From positions 60,023 through 124,022 of the forward strand of contig JADKCK010000104.1 in NCBI GenBank assembly GCA_016718845.1: 64,000 nt of DNA, read 5' to 3'. The position numbers and the translations under genes are program-made. Of this stretch, positions 28,080-36,342 are shown one piece after another (the first letter of the stretch is position 1; the number at the start of each line of letters is the position of its first letter). The notes beneath the pieces were generated by a model. That model ran no database searches and was not told the DNA's origin. It saw only the letters and a list, made by a program, of their open reading frames with translations. Origin of the DNA: Sphingobacteriales bacterium (GTDB taxonomy: Bacteria > Bacteroidota > Bacteroidia > Chitinophagales > UBA2359).

Positions 28080-28890
28080 TCAAAAAATATTTGGTGTTGT
28101 TCAACTCCATGTATTCTATTTGGTGTTGCTCGTTTAGGTAGAGTTTCATGGGCTGCTTAGTATCTGCTAATTTTACCTGCAAAACATTTTTCACTTTGGG
28201 GTCTTTGCCTTGATATTTAGTTTGTTTGCTGCGTTTTACGTTATAGGTTTTGCTACCGCGCAACGAGCTAACACTTACTTTGCCCTCGTTAAATTTAAAG
28301 CCAAACTTATCGTTCATCGAAATACTTTCCATAACGGCTTGTTCGGTATTACTTAAATATTTGGCGGGCATAATATTTTTGCCCATCAAATCGTTAAAAA
28401 CGCTTACTTTGTTGGCTGTTTTGGCAGTAAAATAATTGCGTTCTTTTTGCAGTTGCGATTGCGTTTTTTCGGGCAAGGTAAAGCTTAACTCGCCCGATTT
28501 GCGCGAGTAAAAGTAAATGCCTGCTACATATTTGTCGCGGTCGAGCAACAGTTTTAACTCCGATAATTCGTAGCCGCGATTGTCTGCCAATTTAAAATCG
28601 TAGCCTGTGCGCGATTTACTTTTAGCCACAATGGTATAAGTGCCAATGCCTTCGATGCCTTCTATTTTTACGGTGTTGGTGGTAAAATGAATTTTTACAT
28701 CGCCTGCTTCCACTTCGGTGTGGTTTCCGTAACCGGCGGCATACTCTTGTGGCACAAATGTTTGACCTATCACTTGTTCAACTTTTTCAAAACGTTTTTC
28801 TCGCTGATAGGTATAATCGTTCCAACCTGCTGCCATGGCATTGGTTAAAAACGTAGCTGCCAAGAAAAACGCGACAATAAATCGTTTCAT
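28075..28890 (-). CDS. Hypothetical exported protein
   Basis: 271 residues, family not recognised. A signal peptide (about 1-20, ending NAMAAG) predicts a periplasmic or outer-membrane location. The mature part is rich in Lys, Tyr and beta-strand-like segments and carries no cysteine pair or catalytic motif that I can name. Its TAG stop codon (28075-28077) lies inside the last unit of the adjacent tandem repeat (ACCTACA), so the array has reached, or replaced, the original 3' end. Confidence 0.7.
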   Translation of the reverse strand: MKRFIVAFFLAATFLTNAMAAGWNDYTYQREKRFEKVEQVIGQTFVPQEYAAGYGNHTEVEAGDVKIHFTTNTVKIEGIEGIGTYTIVAKSKSRTGYDFKLADNRGYELSELKLLLDRDKYVAGIYFYSRKSGELSFTLPEKTQSQLQKERNYFTAKTANKVSVFNDLMGKNIMPAKYLSNTEQAVMESISMNDKFGFKFNEGKVSVSSLRGSKTYNVKRSKQTKYQGKDPKVKNVLQVKLADTKQPMKLYLNEQHQIEYMELNNTKYFLM

Positions 28891-29259
28891 GTCTTTTCGT
28901 TTTTTAGTTATTTTGTATTACATCAGAATGTTCTGTGCCATTCTATAATACAAAACCGTGCCAAAAAACTAAAAAATAGGCAAATTATTTGTTTTTAACG
29001 ACATTTTAATGACAATAAAAGCTAAAAATGGTGAAATACAGCAATAATTAGCTGCTAATTTTGATACAGACATGGAAAAGTTTTGATTGGGTGATTGCGC
29101 TTGCTTTGCTTTGGGGGTGCCATAGACTGTGCGAACAGGGTAAACCAAGCATCACCCCCAAAAAAGACATTTACCGCGTAAAGCGGGGCAGGCGCATGCT
29201 GTTGTGCTGTTGGCTGCCTTATTATTGTTGCTTTGTTAGGTAGGGTATGCGAAAATGGT
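28891..29259. other. Non-coding gap holding repeat copy 5
   Basis: AT-rich upstream region of the exported-protein gene, then the dispersed repeat. No gene seen. Confidence 0.5.
29102..29189 (+). repeat. Dispersed two-hairpin repeat, copy 5
   Basis: GCTTTGCTTTGGGGGTGCCA, then GCATCACCCCCAAAAAAGAC and CCGCGTAAAGCGGGGC. One base of the terminal hairpin loop differs. The upstream flank (GATACAGACATGGAAAAGT near 29063) is shared with copy 4. Confidence 0.85.
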
Positions 29260-29766
29260 TTATAGGTTGTTAAACAGCATTAATTCCTCGTTATCATCGG
29301 GTAGGGTAATGTTGTGGGAAAAACGCAGCCCAATTTTTTCTAATAGTTTAATAGATTTTTTGTTTTCGGATAAAGTGATGGCGCAAATATGGGGCAATTG
29401 TAGGTTGTTGTAGGCAAACAAGATGCTTGCATTTGCGGCTTCGTAGGCATAGCCTTGGTTTGTAAAAGCGGGCAAAAAGGCAAAGCCAATATCGGGATTT
29501 TGTAAGCCATTACGTTTAATAATGCCGCACATGCCAATGGGTGTTTGGTCGGTTTTTAGCTCTACCAACCAAAAACCAAAGCCATTTTGGGTGTAACTTT
29601 TTATCAAGCCATTTAAATAAAATTGGGCTTGCTGGGTGGTTGATATGTGCCTATTGCCAATATAAGCTAACCAATCTGGGCTATTGAGTAACTCAATAAT
29701 AAATTGGGTATCGGTAAGTTTAAATTGCCGTAGGTGTAGGCGGTTGGTGGTTATAATAATGGACAT
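29260..29766 (-). CDS. GNAT-family N-acetyltransferase (RimJ/RimL-like)
   Basis: 168 residues. Opening strand LHLRQFKLTDTQFI, the GFWLVELK and IGMCGIIKRNGL segments, DIGFAFLPAFTNQGYAYEA (acetyl-CoA-binding region) and the C-terminal NKKSIKLLEKIGLRF are typical of GNAT enzymes acting on ribosomal-protein or small-molecule amines. The substrate is unknown. It lies 12 bp downstream of the broken PaiB gene on the same strand, suggesting one transcript. Confidence 0.85.
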   Translation of the reverse strand: MSIIITTNRLHLRQFKLTDTQFIIELLNSPDWLAYIGNRHISTTQQAQFYLNGLIKSYTQNGFGFWLVELKTDQTPIGMCGIIKRNGLQNPDIGFAFLPAFTNQGYAYEAANASILFAYNNLQLPHICAITLSENKKSIKLLEKIGLRFSHNITLPDDNEELMLFNNL

Positions 29767-29778
29767 GTGTCGAGGGTT

Positions 29779-30394
29779 TTATTTTTTATGTTTCATCATT
29801 TCGTGGGCAATATTGAGCGATTGTGTGTCGCCTTTTTGTTGCAGTTGGGCAATAATATGGGCATGGTTAAGCTCGTCGCGGTTTTGCGAAAGTTTGTAGG
29901 CGGCTTCTATGTGGTCAATTTCTATCTCGAAACCAACAATGCCGCGCAGTTCTTTGTTTAAAAATTTGGGCGACATGGTATCTACCGAAACGGGATGTTC
30001 GGAGGCTGCTTCGTATTTATCAACCAATTTTTTTAGTGTTTGGAGCAGGTACTCGCCTTCGATAATTTTTATGGTTCCGTAGATATGAACGGCAATATAG
30101 TTCCAAGTTGGTACGTTTTCGTGGTTGTACCACGACGAGGAGATGTAGCTATGTGCGCCAAAAAATAGCTAATACTTGGGTGTTGTGGGCAAAATTTTTC
30201 CATTGCGGGTTGCCTTTTGATATATGTCCGTGTAATACATCTTTGCCTGCTTGGTTTTTGTCTAGCATTAATGGTATGTGTGTTGCCCACAGTTTGGTGT
30301 CGGTTTGGCTAACCAAAATGCCAAAGCTATTGGCAGCAATAAAATGGCGTATTTCGTTGGTGTTTTCGTTTTTGTAAAAATTGGGGATGTACAT
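29779..30394 (-). pseudogene. PaiB-type FMN-binding protein, frameshifted
   Basis: FMN-binding split-barrel protein of the PaiB family (in Bacillus a negative regulator of sporulation and protease genes; in most species of unknown role). N-terminal half 30149-30394 (MYIPNFYKNENTNEIRHFI ... LHGHISKGNPQW), C-terminal half 29779-30148 (SYISSSWYNHENVPTWNYIAV, then HGTIKII-like segment, KFLNKELRGIVGFEI). Removing one base from the A6 run at 30160-30165 joins them as AIFGAHSYISSSWY, giving ~204 residues, the normal size. A homopolymer error or a fresh mutation. Confidence 0.87.
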
Positions 30395-30462
30395 GAGCGG
30401 AGTTTGTGGTGGTTATAGCTGATTAGGAAAGCTAGATAGGGTAGGGGAGGGGTGGCGTAAAT

Positions 30463-30828
30463 TTAGATTATCAACCAAATTTTAGGCAAAAAGATAATAC
30501 CTGCCACTACTACTGCCCCAATTGCCAGCACCAAAACGGCTCCGGCGGCGGCATCTTTGGTGCGCTCGGCTAATGGGTGATAATTGGGCGATACTAAATC
30601 GGTGAGGTGTTCTATGGCGGTGTTTATGATTTCGGCAGCCCAAACAGCGGCAATAGTTAGCACCAAAATGCACCATTCGAGCGCCGACACGCCCAAGTAC
30701 CAAGCCAACAATACCACCAAACAACTAGCAAAAGCATGAAACTGCAAGTGTGCTTGTGTGGCTAAGCTGCGATAAATGCCCCTAAAAGCATAGCCAAAAC
30801 TACGAAACTGTTTTTTTATACTGTTCAT
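30463..30828 (-). CDS. Diacylglycerol/undecaprenol kinase family protein
   Basis: 121-residue small integral membrane kinase of the DgkA/UdpK type, phosphorylating diacylglycerol or undecaprenol at the inner membrane. Three hydrophobic helices are visible. The signature EIINTAIEHLTDLV with the catalytic/metal-binding Glu, and the following HPLAERTKDAAAGAVL, match the family. Gram-positive-type members use undecaprenol; which lipid is used here cannot be told. Confidence 0.9.
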   Translation of the reverse strand: MNSIKKQFRSFGYAFRGIYRSLATQAHLQFHAFASCLVVLLAWYLGVSALEWCILVLTIAAVWAAEIINTAIEHLTDLVSPNYHPLAERTKDAAAGAVLVLAIGAVVVAGIIFLPKIWLII

Positions 30829-30892
30829 GGTGATACTGTTTTTGGGTAAAAATATATTGCTTAACCCAAACCTATTGCTGTAAAAAAAACAT

Positions 30893-31201
30893 TTATTGTT
30901 TTATATTCAATAATTTTTTTAAAGATACCAAATATTTGGCATAACCTTCTTTGCCTTTTGCCGTAATTTTGTACGATGTATTTGGGCGCTTGCCTACAAA
31001 CTGTTTGTGGATTTCGATAAACTTTTTGCGCTCCAACGACGACATGTGGCTAGCAAGGTTGCCATCGGTGACACCCAATTTGCTTTTTAGCTCGTTAAAA
31101 TCAACCCATTGCTCGGGCAATAAAATAGCCATAATACCAATCCTAACGCGGCTATCAAAAGCCTTGTCCATTTGTCTGATAATGTCTTTAATTTCTTCCA
31201 T
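30893..31201 (-). CDS. Winged-helix transcriptional regulator
   Basis: 102 residues from the Met at 31201 (MEEIKDIIRQMDKAF); the open frame 17 codons longer has no support. The core RVRIGIMAILL, VDFNELKSKLGVTDGNLASHMSSLERKKFIE and NTSYKITAKGKEGYAKYL is an ArsR/MarR-like winged helix of the type often annotated as transcriptional regulator with a DNA-binding MarR-like or wHTH_34 domain. It precedes the complex I genes but is divergent from nuoA; a regulatory link is possible, not shown. Confidence 0.85.
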   Translation of the reverse strand: MEEIKDIIRQMDKAFDSRVRIGIMAILLPEQWVDFNELKSKLGVTDGNLASHMSSLERKKFIEIHKQFVGKRPNTSYKITAKGKEGYAKYLVSLKKLLNIKQ

Positions 31202-31437
31202 AAAATAAAATTTAGTATTTAGTGTAAAAAAGTAGACCGCAAAGATACACAAAACACTTTGTAAGCTAAAGCTATAAGGCTTTTTTTTTCAAAATATGAC
31301 ATTACTAAGCCAATAAAACACGTTCAAAGGGGTGTGTTATTGGGGTTTGTGCAAAAACAATTTTGTTTTTGTGTATTATTTACTATTTTTTGAAAAAACT
31401 ACTTGCCCAAAAGGTGCATTATTACACAATTTTGCTT

Positions 31438-31445
31438 TACCTTTG
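31438..31445 (+). promoter_or_regulatory. Promoter -7 element TACCTTTG upstream of nuoA
   Basis: Exact TAnnTTTG match 25 bp before the nuoA start codon. The short distance implies a very short leader and supports the start at 31470 over the longer open frame. Confidence 0.55.
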
Positions 31446-31469
31446 TGCTTCACAAAACACCCTTTTTTT

Positions 31470-31841
31470 ATGAATCCAACATATACGGCATTAGACTTTT
31501 TGCCTATCTTAATGCAATTTGGTGTAGCTGCCGCTTTTGTAGCTTTTACACTTGCCATGATGGCTATTTTAGGACCCAAACGAGCTGGCTCGGTCAAAGA
31601 TTTGAGCTTTGAGTGTGGTATCGAATCAGAAGGAAACGCCCGCGTACCATACTCTATTAAATATTTTTTGGTAGCCATATTGTTCGTCTTGTTCGATGTA
31701 GAGGTTATTTTTCTCTATCCTTGGGCAGTTAACTTTAAATCGTTAGGCTTGACAGGCTTAATAGAAATGACCATTTTTGTTTCTTTCTTTTTGTTTGGCT
31801 TTTTTTATATTGTTAAACGTGGCGCTTTAGATTGGGAATAG
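31470..31841 (+). CDS. nuoA: NADH-quinone oxidoreductase subunit A
   Basis: 123-residue membrane subunit of complex I. Three transmembrane helices, with the family loop ECGIESEGNARVPYSIKYFLVA between helices 1 and 2 (quinone-site loop) and FDVEVIFLYPWA in helix 2. The Met at 31470 is chosen because of the promoter at 31438 and normal NuoA length. It is the first gene of the split nuo cluster. Confidence 0.95.
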   Translation: MNPTYTALDFLPILMQFGVAAAFVAFTLAMMAILGPKRAGSVKDLSFECGIESEGNARVPYSIKYFLVAILFVLFDVEVIFLYPWAVNFKSLGLTGLIEMTIFVSFFLFGFFYIVKRGALDWE

Positions 31842-31893
31842 GTTTGACAAACTAACCATCAAGGCTGTGTTCTTAAATCATAAAGCATTCATA

Positions 31894-32556
31894 ATGTTAT
31901 CATCATCAATCCAAAGTATTCTCATTATTTTGTTGTTTGCTTTTTGCAACAATTGCCAATCGCAAACACTTGATAATGATTACGTAGCAATTGTATCGGC
32001 TGATAAAATGAATGTGTTTTATATTGGTTTAGATAATCCAATTACGGCAGGTATTACAGGCATACCCGCCAGCCAAATAACGGCAAACATTGTTGGTTGC
32101 GATGCAACTATAACACCCACAGAACCTGGGAAATATGTAGTGCGTGCAAAATCGCCAGGCAAAGCAACCATGACTTTATCGGGGAAAAACACAGAGGGCA
32201 AACTTATTACGCAAACACGCGAGTTTAGGGTGAAATATATACCCGACCCAACAACTATTGGTGGTAAAAATGGAGGAAAAATTAGTGCTGGTGAATGGAA
32301 GCTAACTAACCAGGTGCAAATGGTAAATATCTCTGATGGTGGATGGCAATGCACATGTATTAAGTTTTAAAATAATGCTTACTCAACAATCGGACACAAT
32401 TCGTGCATCAACAAAGGTGGTAGATTCGAAGGATACTGCTCTGAATTGCAACAACGAGCAAAAACAGGTAGCACCTATTACCTTACTAATATAAAAGTTA
32501 TGAGTTTTGATGACCGTGTTTTGGACTTAGAAAATTTATTTTTTGAAATTAAATAA
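31894..32556 (+). pseudogene. GldM C-terminal-domain-like protein with in-frame stop
   Basis: An N-terminal signal-like helix is followed by a domain resembling the C-terminal domains of the T9SS/gliding protein GldM (PorM): SADKMNVFYIGLDNPITAG, GKYVVRAKSPGKATMTLSG, EFRVKYIPDPTTIGGKNGG. Translation stops at TAA (32368-32370), but the same frame continues without another stop to TAA at 32554-32556, encoding CINKGGRFEGYCSELQQRA, which aligns with the next gene. Reading through gives 220 residues, against 219 for the neighbour. So the ORF has one nonsense codon (or one base error). Confidence 0.75.
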
Positions 32557-32563
32557 TAATCTT

Positions 32564-33223
32564 ATGCCTTTATTAATCCAAAATATCGTCATTGTCATAC
32601 TATTTATTTTTTATAACAATTGCCAATCGCAAACACTTGATAATGATTATGTAGCAATTGTGGCGGCTGATAAAATGAATGTGTTTTATATTGGTTTAGA
32701 CAATCCAATTACGGCAGGTATTACAGGCATACCCGCCAGCCAAATAACGGCAAACATTGTTGGCTGCGATGCAACTATAACACCCGCAGAACCTGGGAAA
32801 TATGTAGTGCGTGCAAAATCGGCGGGCAAAGTAACCATGACTTTATCGGGGAAAAATAAAGATGGTAAAATTATTACGCAAACACGCGATTTTAGGGTGC
32901 AATACATACCCGACCCAATGGTTTCAGTTTGTTGCGAAAATCTTTTGGGCTCATCGGCATGGCATACTAAACGTGGTTTAATAGCCGAATTAATAGATTT
33001 TGACTTCAAAGCCGATTTTAAAGTATTAAGTTTTAATATGAAACTTATCCAAAATGACGATATATTAACTTGTACAAACAAAGGTGCTGTATTCGAGGGT
33101 TTTTGCTACGAATTGCAACAACGAGCAAGGTTAAATAGTGTATATATTATTGATAATATTATAGCAATAGGTCCCGATGAACGTTTGCGAAATTTGGGAG
33201 AGGTATCTTTTAAAATTAGGTAA
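32564..33223 (+). CDS. GldM C-terminal-domain-like exported protein
   Basis: 219 residues from the ATG at 32564; the longer TTG frame overlaps the previous gene and is not preferred. The N-terminal hydrophobic segment is a signal or anchor. The domain SxxADKMNVFYIGLDNP ... FRVQYIPDP is followed by a second part (FDFKADFKVLSFNMKLIQ ... CTNKGAVFEGFCYELQQRA ... LGEVSFKIR) like the GldM terminal domain. About 340 bp are almost identical to the preceding gene, so this is a recent tandem duplication. The full GldM membrane helix and coiled-coil parts are absent; role unknown. Confidence 0.75.
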   Translation: MPLLIQNIVIVILFIFYNNCQSQTLDNDYVAIVAADKMNVFYIGLDNPITAGITGIPASQITANIVGCDATITPAEPGKYVVRAKSAGKVTMTLSGKNKDGKIITQTRDFRVQYIPDPMVSVCCENLLGSSAWHTKRGLIAELIDFDFKADFKVLSFNMKLIQNDDILTCTNKGAVFEGFCYELQQRARLNSVYIIDNIIAIGPDERLRNLGEVSFKIR

Positions 33224-33256
33224 ATAAAAATAAATTACTCATTTAATCTTGTAGCT

Positions 33257-34045
33257 ATGCTCCGTACCACACTCCTCACTGCTGTTGTTGTTTGCATTAT
33301 CACATCGTGCAATAACACAAATAAAAACAACAATACAGCCACCAACACATCAGCCCAAACAACTACCGAACTTGTTTTTGAGCAAAAAACAATTACCCGC
33401 CAAGAGGGTAGATGCACCGGCGATGCAGCTTGTGTTAAAACAAATATAGTTTACCCACAAGCAACAGGTAATAACGAAGCAGCAAAAAATATAAACACCC
33501 TTATCGAAAAAACAGTTGCCTCGTTTTTAACCGTAGGCGAAACAAGCCCCACCAACATACAAACTGGCTTAGACGAGTTTTTTAAATCGTATAACGAGTT
33601 TGCAAAAGAAACGCCCGAAACACTATTTTGGAGCCTAACAGCCGACGGCAAGGTAATTGCACAAACACCACAAAACGTAACAGTACAAATATACGGCTAT
33701 AGCTTTACAGGCGGGGCGCACCCAATTAGCATGTTATCGTACCTAAACTTTGACGCAAAAACAGGCAACCAACTTAAACTTACCGATTTTGTAGCCGATA
33801 CCACCACATTAAAACAATTGGCAGAAAAAAAATTCCGCGAACAAAACCAACTTGCCCCCAACGCCTCGCTCGAAGAAGCAGGTTTTATGTTCCCCGACAA
33901 TAAATTTATCCTGCCCGCAAATATAGCTTTAGCAAAAGATAGCTTGCTACTCTACTACAACCCCTACGAAATAGCCTCGTATGCACAAGGACCAACCAAA
34001 ATGGCAATAGCCTACACCGAATTAGGCAATGTTATAAAAAAATGA
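33257..34045 (+). CDS. DUF4163/DUF3298 (RsiV-like) lipoprotein
   Basis: 262 residues. A lipoprotein signal ending IITSC places it in the envelope. The DUF4163-like part (VYPQATGNNEAAKNINTLIEKTV) and the DUF3298 part (YSFTGGAHPISMLSYLNFDAKTG ... FYNPYEIASYAQGP-like segment) match the extracellular domains of the anti-sigma factor RsiV, which bind lysozyme in Bacillus. Here there is no anti-sigma helix, so it is a stand-alone exported domain of unknown role. Confidence 0.8.
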   Translation: MLRTTLLTAVVVCIITSCNNTNKNNNTATNTSAQTTTELVFEQKTITRQEGRCTGDAACVKTNIVYPQATGNNEAAKNINTLIEKTVASFLTVGETSPTNIQTGLDEFFKSYNEFAKETPETLFWSLTADGKVIAQTPQNVTVQIYGYSFTGGAHPISMLSYLNFDAKTGNQLKLTDFVADTTTLKQLAEKKFREQNQLAPNASLEEAGFMFPDNKFILPANIALAKDSLLLYYNPYEIASYAQGPTKMAIAYTELGNVIKK

Positions 34046-34097
34046 TATTTTTGACTATCCTATAATCAATAATCAATAATCAATAATCAATTGTGTA

Positions 34098-34176
34098 GCC
34101 CCGCTTGACGCGGTAAAGGTCTTTTTTGGGGGTGATGCTTAGCACTCCCTAACTCGATTAGTAGGTGGCACCCCCG
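34098..34176 (-). repeat. Dispersed two-hairpin repeat, copy 6
   Basis: Minus-orientation copy: GCCCCGCTTGACGCGG, CTTTTTTGGGGGTGATGC, then GGTGGCACCCCCG. It lies in the 300-bp gap between the lipoprotein gene and nuoB, next to a TAATCAATAATCAATAATC tract. Nothing else was found in that gap. Confidence 0.85.
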
Positions 34177-34345
34177 TAATTACGGTAAAGCCACCACAAA
34201 AACCCACACCAATAACAAGAAAATTACCACAAAATAACACACACTTAAACTATAAGGTACTTTAAATTGTTAAACAAAAGCTCCATTGAGCCTTATTCGC
34301 AGTTATTGCAAATAATTAATAATTTATAACTAATAATCAAAAAAA

Positions 34346-34888
34346 ATGGCAACTCCCAATATTGTAGCACCTCCCGATGGTATCATTGGCGAAGGGTATC
34401 AGCTAACAACCCTCGACAAAGTAGTAGGTTTGGCACGTAAAAATTCTATCTGGCCCCTACCATTTGCCACCTCGTGCTGCGGCATCGAGTTTATGGCAAC
34501 TATGGCATCGCACTACGACATTTCGCGGTTTGGTGCCGAACGCCCAAGTTTCTCGCCTCGTCAAGCCGATTTATTGATGGTAATGGGCACCATTGCCAAA
34601 AAAATGGCACCAGTTTTGAAACAAGTATACACCCAAATGGCAGAACCACGTTGGGTTATTGCCGTTGGTGCTTGTGCATCAAGCGGTGGCATTTTCGATA
34701 CCTACTCGGTTTTGCAAGGTATCGACAAAGTAATACCCGTTGACGTATATGTGCCCGGCTGCCCACCACGCCCCGAAGCTATACTCGATGGTTTCTTAAA
34801 AATTCAGGAATTAGTAGCCAACGAAAGCTTGCGCCGTCGCAATAGTCCCGAGTATCAGGCATTGTTAGATTCTTATGGGATAAAATAA
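34346..34888 (+). CDS. nuoB: NADH-quinone oxidoreductase subunit B
   Basis: 180-residue complex I subunit that carries the terminal [4Fe-4S] cluster N2 beside the quinone site. Ligands are Cys44, Cys45 (TSCCGIEFM), Cys110 (AVGACASSGG) and Cys139 (VPGCPPRPEA). It is full length. The gene lies about 2.5 kb from nuoA because four genes or elements intervene. Confidence 0.97.
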   Translation: MATPNIVAPPDGIIGEGYQLTTLDKVVGLARKNSIWPLPFATSCCGIEFMATMASHYDISRFGAERPSFSPRQADLLMVMGTIAKKMAPVLKQVYTQMAEPRWVIAVGACASSGGIFDTYSVLQGIDKVIPVDVYVPGCPPRPEAILDGFLKIQELVANESLRRRNSPEYQALLDSYGIK

Positions 34889-34948
34889 ACCAGTAAAAAC
34901 AAACAAGGCAACAAGTATTAGTACTGGTACCTTATTAGTTGCTCAACT

Positions 34949-35081
34949 TAATACTGTCGGATATAAATAAAAATGATAGCTCTCCCCCTGTGGGGGGAGT
35001 TGGAGAGGGGCTAACACACCAAACACGGACAATGTTGGTAGTTTGATGTTGACATTAAAGTAATATAGCTGCTCAATTTAC
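34949..35081. repeat. Repeat-rich nuoB-nuoC intergenic region
   Basis: A 20-bp sequence at 34949-34968 (TAATACTGTCGGATATAAAT) recurs inverted at 10871-10890 in the mqnE leader. A hairpin CTCCCCC/GGGGGAG lies at 34982-34999 in the phrase CTCCCCCTGTGGGGGGAGTT, a common Bacteroidota intergenic motif. TAGCTGCTCAATTTAC at 35066-35081 recurs inverted at 46478-46493. Confidence 0.6.
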
Positions 35082-35162
35082 CCGACAATATTAGATTCAA
35101 TAGCTACTTATATTGGCATGTTTCAAAAATACATTAAAAAAAAGCTAAAAATATAACCATAA

Positions 35163-35690
35163 ATGCTCACCAATCAATCTGTAGCCGAGCGCCTACAAGC
35201 CAAATTCGGAAGTGCTATTGTTAGTACCGACGAACAATTTGGAATGCTGTCCCTTACGGTTCAGCGCGAAACCATATATGCCATCATGCAATTTTTGCGC
35301 GATGATGCCGACTTGCAATTTAACTTCATGACCGACCTTTGCGGTATTCATTATCCCGACAACCCCAAAGCCACCGAGTTAGGCGTTATTTATCACCTAC
35401 ATAGCTGGTCGCACAATTTCCGTATTCGTTTGCGCACCTTTTTTCCGCGCACCGATGTGCGTGTACCATCAATGGTGCCACTATACGCCACCGCCAACTG
35501 GATGGAACGCGAAACCTACGACTTTTTTGGCGTTAACTTTGTTGGACATCCCGATTTGCGCCGCATACTTAACGTAGACGAAATGGACTTTTTCCCGCTT
35601 CGTAAAGAGTACCCACTCGAAGAACAAACCCGAACCGACAAAGACGACGCTAAGTTTGGGCGCGAAGGCAATTATGTAGTAAAAGTGTAA
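35163..35690 (+). CDS. nuoC: NADH-quinone oxidoreductase subunit C
   Basis: 175-residue peripheral-arm subunit of complex I. Family features are FNFMTDLCGIHYP, VIYHLHSWSHNFRIRLRTF and ANWMERETYDFFGVNFVGHPDLRRIL, ending in the conserved FPLRKEYPLEE. It is a separate protein and not fused to NuoD. It ends 10 bp before the next gene. Confidence 0.95.
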   Translation: MLTNQSVAERLQAKFGSAIVSTDEQFGMLSLTVQRETIYAIMQFLRDDADLQFNFMTDLCGIHYPDNPKATELGVIYHLHSWSHNFRIRLRTFFPRTDVRVPSMVPLYATANWMERETYDFFGVNFVGHPDLRRILNVDEMDFFPLRKEYPLEEQTRTDKDDAKFGREGNYVVKV

Positions 35691-35700
35691 AATCTAAATT

Positions 35701-36324
35701 ATGGGATATAGCAAATTCAAAAAAATGTCTAAGGTTTTAAATATGTTTGGACTTAAAAGCGAAACGGCAAATTTGTTTGAAAATATCCATATTGATAACA
35801 TTCAACCTAGTTTGTGGCTGTCAGAATCTTTAGATATTGCATATTTAACGCCTCCTACTAACGAAAAATCGAAATCAGAACGCTTGGTGTCGCCCATACT
35901 GTTAGAGGTTTATAAAAAATACATGCAAAGTATTTCTTTTTTTTCGGGCGAAGTTATTAATATTGATGCACAAAAAAATTTAGCTGGCGAATGCGATTTC
36001 GTATTTGCCTTGCACCGCCCAACGATGGTACTCGAAAGCCCTATTATTAGCATTGCCGAAGCCAAAGACGAAGATATGGAATGGGGTTTAGCTCAGTGTG
36101 CCGCACAACTGTACGGAGCCCATTTGTTTAACTTACAAAATAAAAAAGAATTACCCATTTTGTATGGCTGTGCAACAACAGGCGTTGATTGGCATTTCTT
36201 GAAATTTGAAGACAATACTTTTTTTATAGATAGAAAACCAATGACCCACCTACCACAAATATTAGGTACATGGCACTGGATTTTACAATGGTATGTAGGT
36301 AACCCACAACTCAAAACTAATTAA
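35701..36324 (+). CDS. PD-(D/E)XK-like hypothetical protein inside the nuo cluster
   Basis: 207 residues, cytoplasmic, no signal. The pattern GECDFVFA, then IISIAEAKDEDMEWGLAQCAAQLYGA resembles a PD-(D/E)XK core (Asp on one strand, ExK on the next, then a Gln-containing helix). Homologues are frequent single-domain hypothetical proteins. A different subfamily from those at 20624 and 41591. It is squeezed between nuoC and nuoD with 10- and 18-bp gaps, so it must be co-transcribed with complex I. No role in complex I is known. Confidence 0.65.
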   Translation: MGYSKFKKMSKVLNMFGLKSETANLFENIHIDNIQPSLWLSESLDIAYLTPPTNEKSKSERLVSPILLEVYKKYMQSISFFSGEVINIDAQKNLAGECDFVFALHRPTMVLESPIISIAEAKDEDMEWGLAQCAAQLYGAHLFNLQNKKELPILYGCATTGVDWHFLKFEDNTFFIDRKPMTHLPQILGTWHWILQWYVGNPQLKTN

Positions 36325-36342
36325 AAACAAATAACATAATAT

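Noticed and set aside
31867..31893. Start of the first GldM-like gene at 31867
   Set aside because: The Met at 31894 begins the signal-like helix and matches the length of the paralogue.
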